24,533 nucleotides of DNA from an uncultured Flavobacteriia bacterium (lineage in GTDB: Bacteria; Bacteroidota; Bacteroidia; Flavobacteriales; Flavobacteriaceae). The position numbers and the translations under genes were made by a program. The notes below the pieces were generated by a model, which saw only the letters and a list, made by a program, of their open reading frames with translations, did not search any database and was not told where the DNA came from. How positions within the stretch are numbered: position 1 is the stretch's first letter; every line of letters starts with the position of its first letter. This document shows, piece by piece, positions 23,184 to 24,533 of this stretch. Where the stretch lies: assembly GCA_946482495.1 (NCBI GenBank), contig CAMLRV010000009.1, forward strand, positions 1 to 24,533, written 5' to 3'.

Positions 23184-24533
23184 ATGTCTAAAAGTAATAA
23201 TAAAAGAAGAGAAGCCTTACTATATCACGCCAAACCGACTCCAGGAAAAATTCAGGTAGTTCCTACAAAAAAATATGCTACCCAAAGAGATTTATCTTTA
23301 GCGTATTCGCCAGGTGTAGCGGAACCATGCCTAGAGATTGCAAAAGATATCAATAACGTTTATAAATATACTGCAAAAGGAAATTTAGTCGCTGTAATTT
23401 CAAACGGTACTGCCGTTTTAGGATTAGGCGATATCGGTCCGGAAGCATCCAAACCTGTGATGGAAGGAAAAGGTTTGTTGTTCAAAATCTTTTCGGATAT
23501 TGATGTTTTTGATATTGAAGTTGGTACAAAAGACATAGAAGAATTCATTGCAACCGTAAAAAACATTGCTCCAACTTTCGGAGGAATTAATCTAGAAGAT
23601 ATTAAAGCACCAGAATCTTTCGAAATTGAAAGAAGATTGGTAGAAGAATTAGACATTCCTGTGATGCATGACGACCAGCATGGAACAGCCATTATTTCTT
23701 CAGCAGCTTTATTAAATGCTTTAGAATTAGCTGAAAAAGATATTTCTAAAATAAAAGTTGTGGTTTCTGGAGCAGGTTCTGCAGCATTAGCTTGTTCAAA
23801 TTTATATGTGGCTTTAGGAGTAAAACCAGAAAATTTATACATGTTTGATGTGAATGGATTGCTAACCACTTGTAGAGATGATATTTCTGAATTACAAATG
23901 CGTTATGCGAAATCATGTGATCCAGGACCATTATCAGAAATTATAAAAGATGCCGATATGTTTTTAGGCTTATCGGTTGGCAATATTTTAAAACCAGAAA
24001 TGTTATTATCCATGGCGGCCAATCCAATTGTGTTTGCGATGGCCAATCCGGAACCTGAAATTGATTATAACGTAGCAGTAGCAACTCGTGAAGATATCAT
24101 TATGGCTACAGGCCGTTCTGATTATCCGAACCAAGTGAATAACGTATTAGGATTTCCATACATTTTCCGTGGTGCATTAGATGTTAGAGCCAGAAAAATT
24201 AACGAAGCGATGAAAATGGCTGCGGTTAGAGCTTTAGCAGAATTAGCAAAAACGCCCGTTCCAGAACAAGTAAACATTGCTTACGGTGAGAAAAAATTGG
24301 TTTTTGGTAAGGATTATATTATCCCAAAACCTTTCGATCCACGATTAATTTCAACGGTTTCTCCAGCTGTAGCCAAAGCGGCAATGGAAAGTGGAGTTGC
24401 TGATATTGAAATTACAGACTGGAAAAAATACGCCGATGATTTACAAGAACGTTTAGGTGGCGACAATAAAATCGTTAAATTACTAACCAACAGAGCGAAA
24501 ACAGATCCTAAAAAGATTGTATTTGCAGAAGCA
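23184..24533 (+). CDS. maeB: NADP-type malic enzyme (MaeB type), C-terminus beyond the window
   Basis: The first 450 residues of a malic enzyme, which decarboxylates malate to pyruvate while reducing NAD(P). The frame is open to the window edge. Signatures are YSPGVAEPC with the catalytic Tyr (Y41), SNGTAVLGLGDIGPEASKPVMEGK with the catalytic Lys (K96), the metal-binding ED of NLEDIKAPE (138-139) and the Asp pair of MHDDQHGTA (163-164), and the nucleotide-binding GAGSAA (196-201). FAMANPEPEI and MATGRSDYPNQVNN confirm the bacterial short-form malic enzyme fold. The sequence continues past about residue 425 into KKYADDLQERLGG, as in MaeB proteins that carry a phosphotransacetylase-like C-terminal domain, so the complete protein is probably about 750-770 residues. 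Confidence 0.93.
   Translation, partial: MSKSNNKRREALLYHAKPTPGKIQVVPTKKYATQRDLSLAYSPGVAEPCLEIAKDINNVYKYTAKGNLVAVISNGTAVLGLGDIGPEASKPVMEGKGLLFKIFSDIDVFDIEVGTKDIEEFIATVKNIAPTFGGINLEDIKAPESFEIERRLVEELDIPVMHDDQHGTAIISSAALLNALELAEKDISKIKVVVSGAGSAALACSNLYVALGVKPENLYMFDVNGLLTTCRDDISELQMRYAKSCDPGPLSEIIKDADMFLGLSVGNILKPEMLLSMAANPIVFAMANPEPEIDYNVAVATREDIIMATGRSDYPNQVNNVLGFPYIFRGALDVRARKINEAMKMAAVRALAELAKTPVPEQVNIAYGEKKLVFGKDYIIPKPFDPRLISTVSPAVAKAAMESGVADIEITDWKKYADDLQERLGGDNKIVKLLTNRAKTDPKKIVFAEA

Noticed and set aside
23360..23869. Minus-strand open frame of 169 codons
   Set aside because: It lies entirely within the strongly recognisable malic enzyme gene on the other strand and has no family signature.

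Overview
The window comes from a low-GC member of the Bacteroidota, almost certainly a Flavobacteriaceae genome close to Flavobacterium. The signs are the operon for alternative complex III (ActA-F) joined to an aa3-type cytochrome oxidase, Bacteroidota-type promoters (TTG, about 19 nt, TAnnTTTG), few Shine-Dalgarno sequences, a SPOR-domain protein with a TonB-dependent receptor, and a GH92 glycosidase. I see no rRNA, tRNA, CRISPR array, insertion sequence or prophage.

Layout. 1-1249 (+): the end of a fumarylacetoacetate-hydrolase-family gene containing a run of 16 G, then a maleate isomerase and an overlapping small membrane protein. This looks like the tail of a ring-cleavage catabolic operon. 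1296-3575 (+): a secreted GH92 alpha-mannosidase, followed by a bidirectional terminator. 3634-6279 (-): a haem-receptor-like TonB-dependent receptor preceded by a secreted SPOR-domain protein. 6280-6488: divergent promoters. 6489-18021 (+): actA-B-C-D-E-F-coxB-coxA, closed by a strong terminator. 18124-18507 (+): an orphan lipoprotein. 18620-21137 (-): mgtE overlapping rsmA, then a DUF4286 gene further upstream. 21138-21487: a 350-base gap with a GC-rich structured repeat-like element, a heptamer repeat and the ruvB promoter. 21488-22510 (+): ruvB, whose stop codon interlocks with that of a small unknown gene (22507-22899, -). 23184-end (+): a malic enzyme gene cut by the window edge.

How the main genes work together. 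ActA-F form a quinol-oxidising complex that replaces cytochrome bc1. Quinol is oxidised at the membrane, electrons pass through the Fe-S clusters of ActB and the c-haems of ActA and ActE, and are delivered to the CuA site of CoxB and the haem a/a3-CuB centre of CoxA. The shared operon fits the known ACIII-aa3 supercomplex. CoxB lacks a fused cytochrome c domain, while ActA carries an extra N-terminal mono-haem domain that could make the link. Oxidase subunit III is not in the window.

The ordinary genes are familiar housekeeping and respiration functions. I did not find a convincing new multi-gene system. The points most worth a second look are the in-register poly-G tract, the intergenic element at 21211-21378, the paired inverted-repeat elements near 18521 and 22991, the His-rich segments of the respiratory operon, and the Lys in the CuA loop of CoxB.
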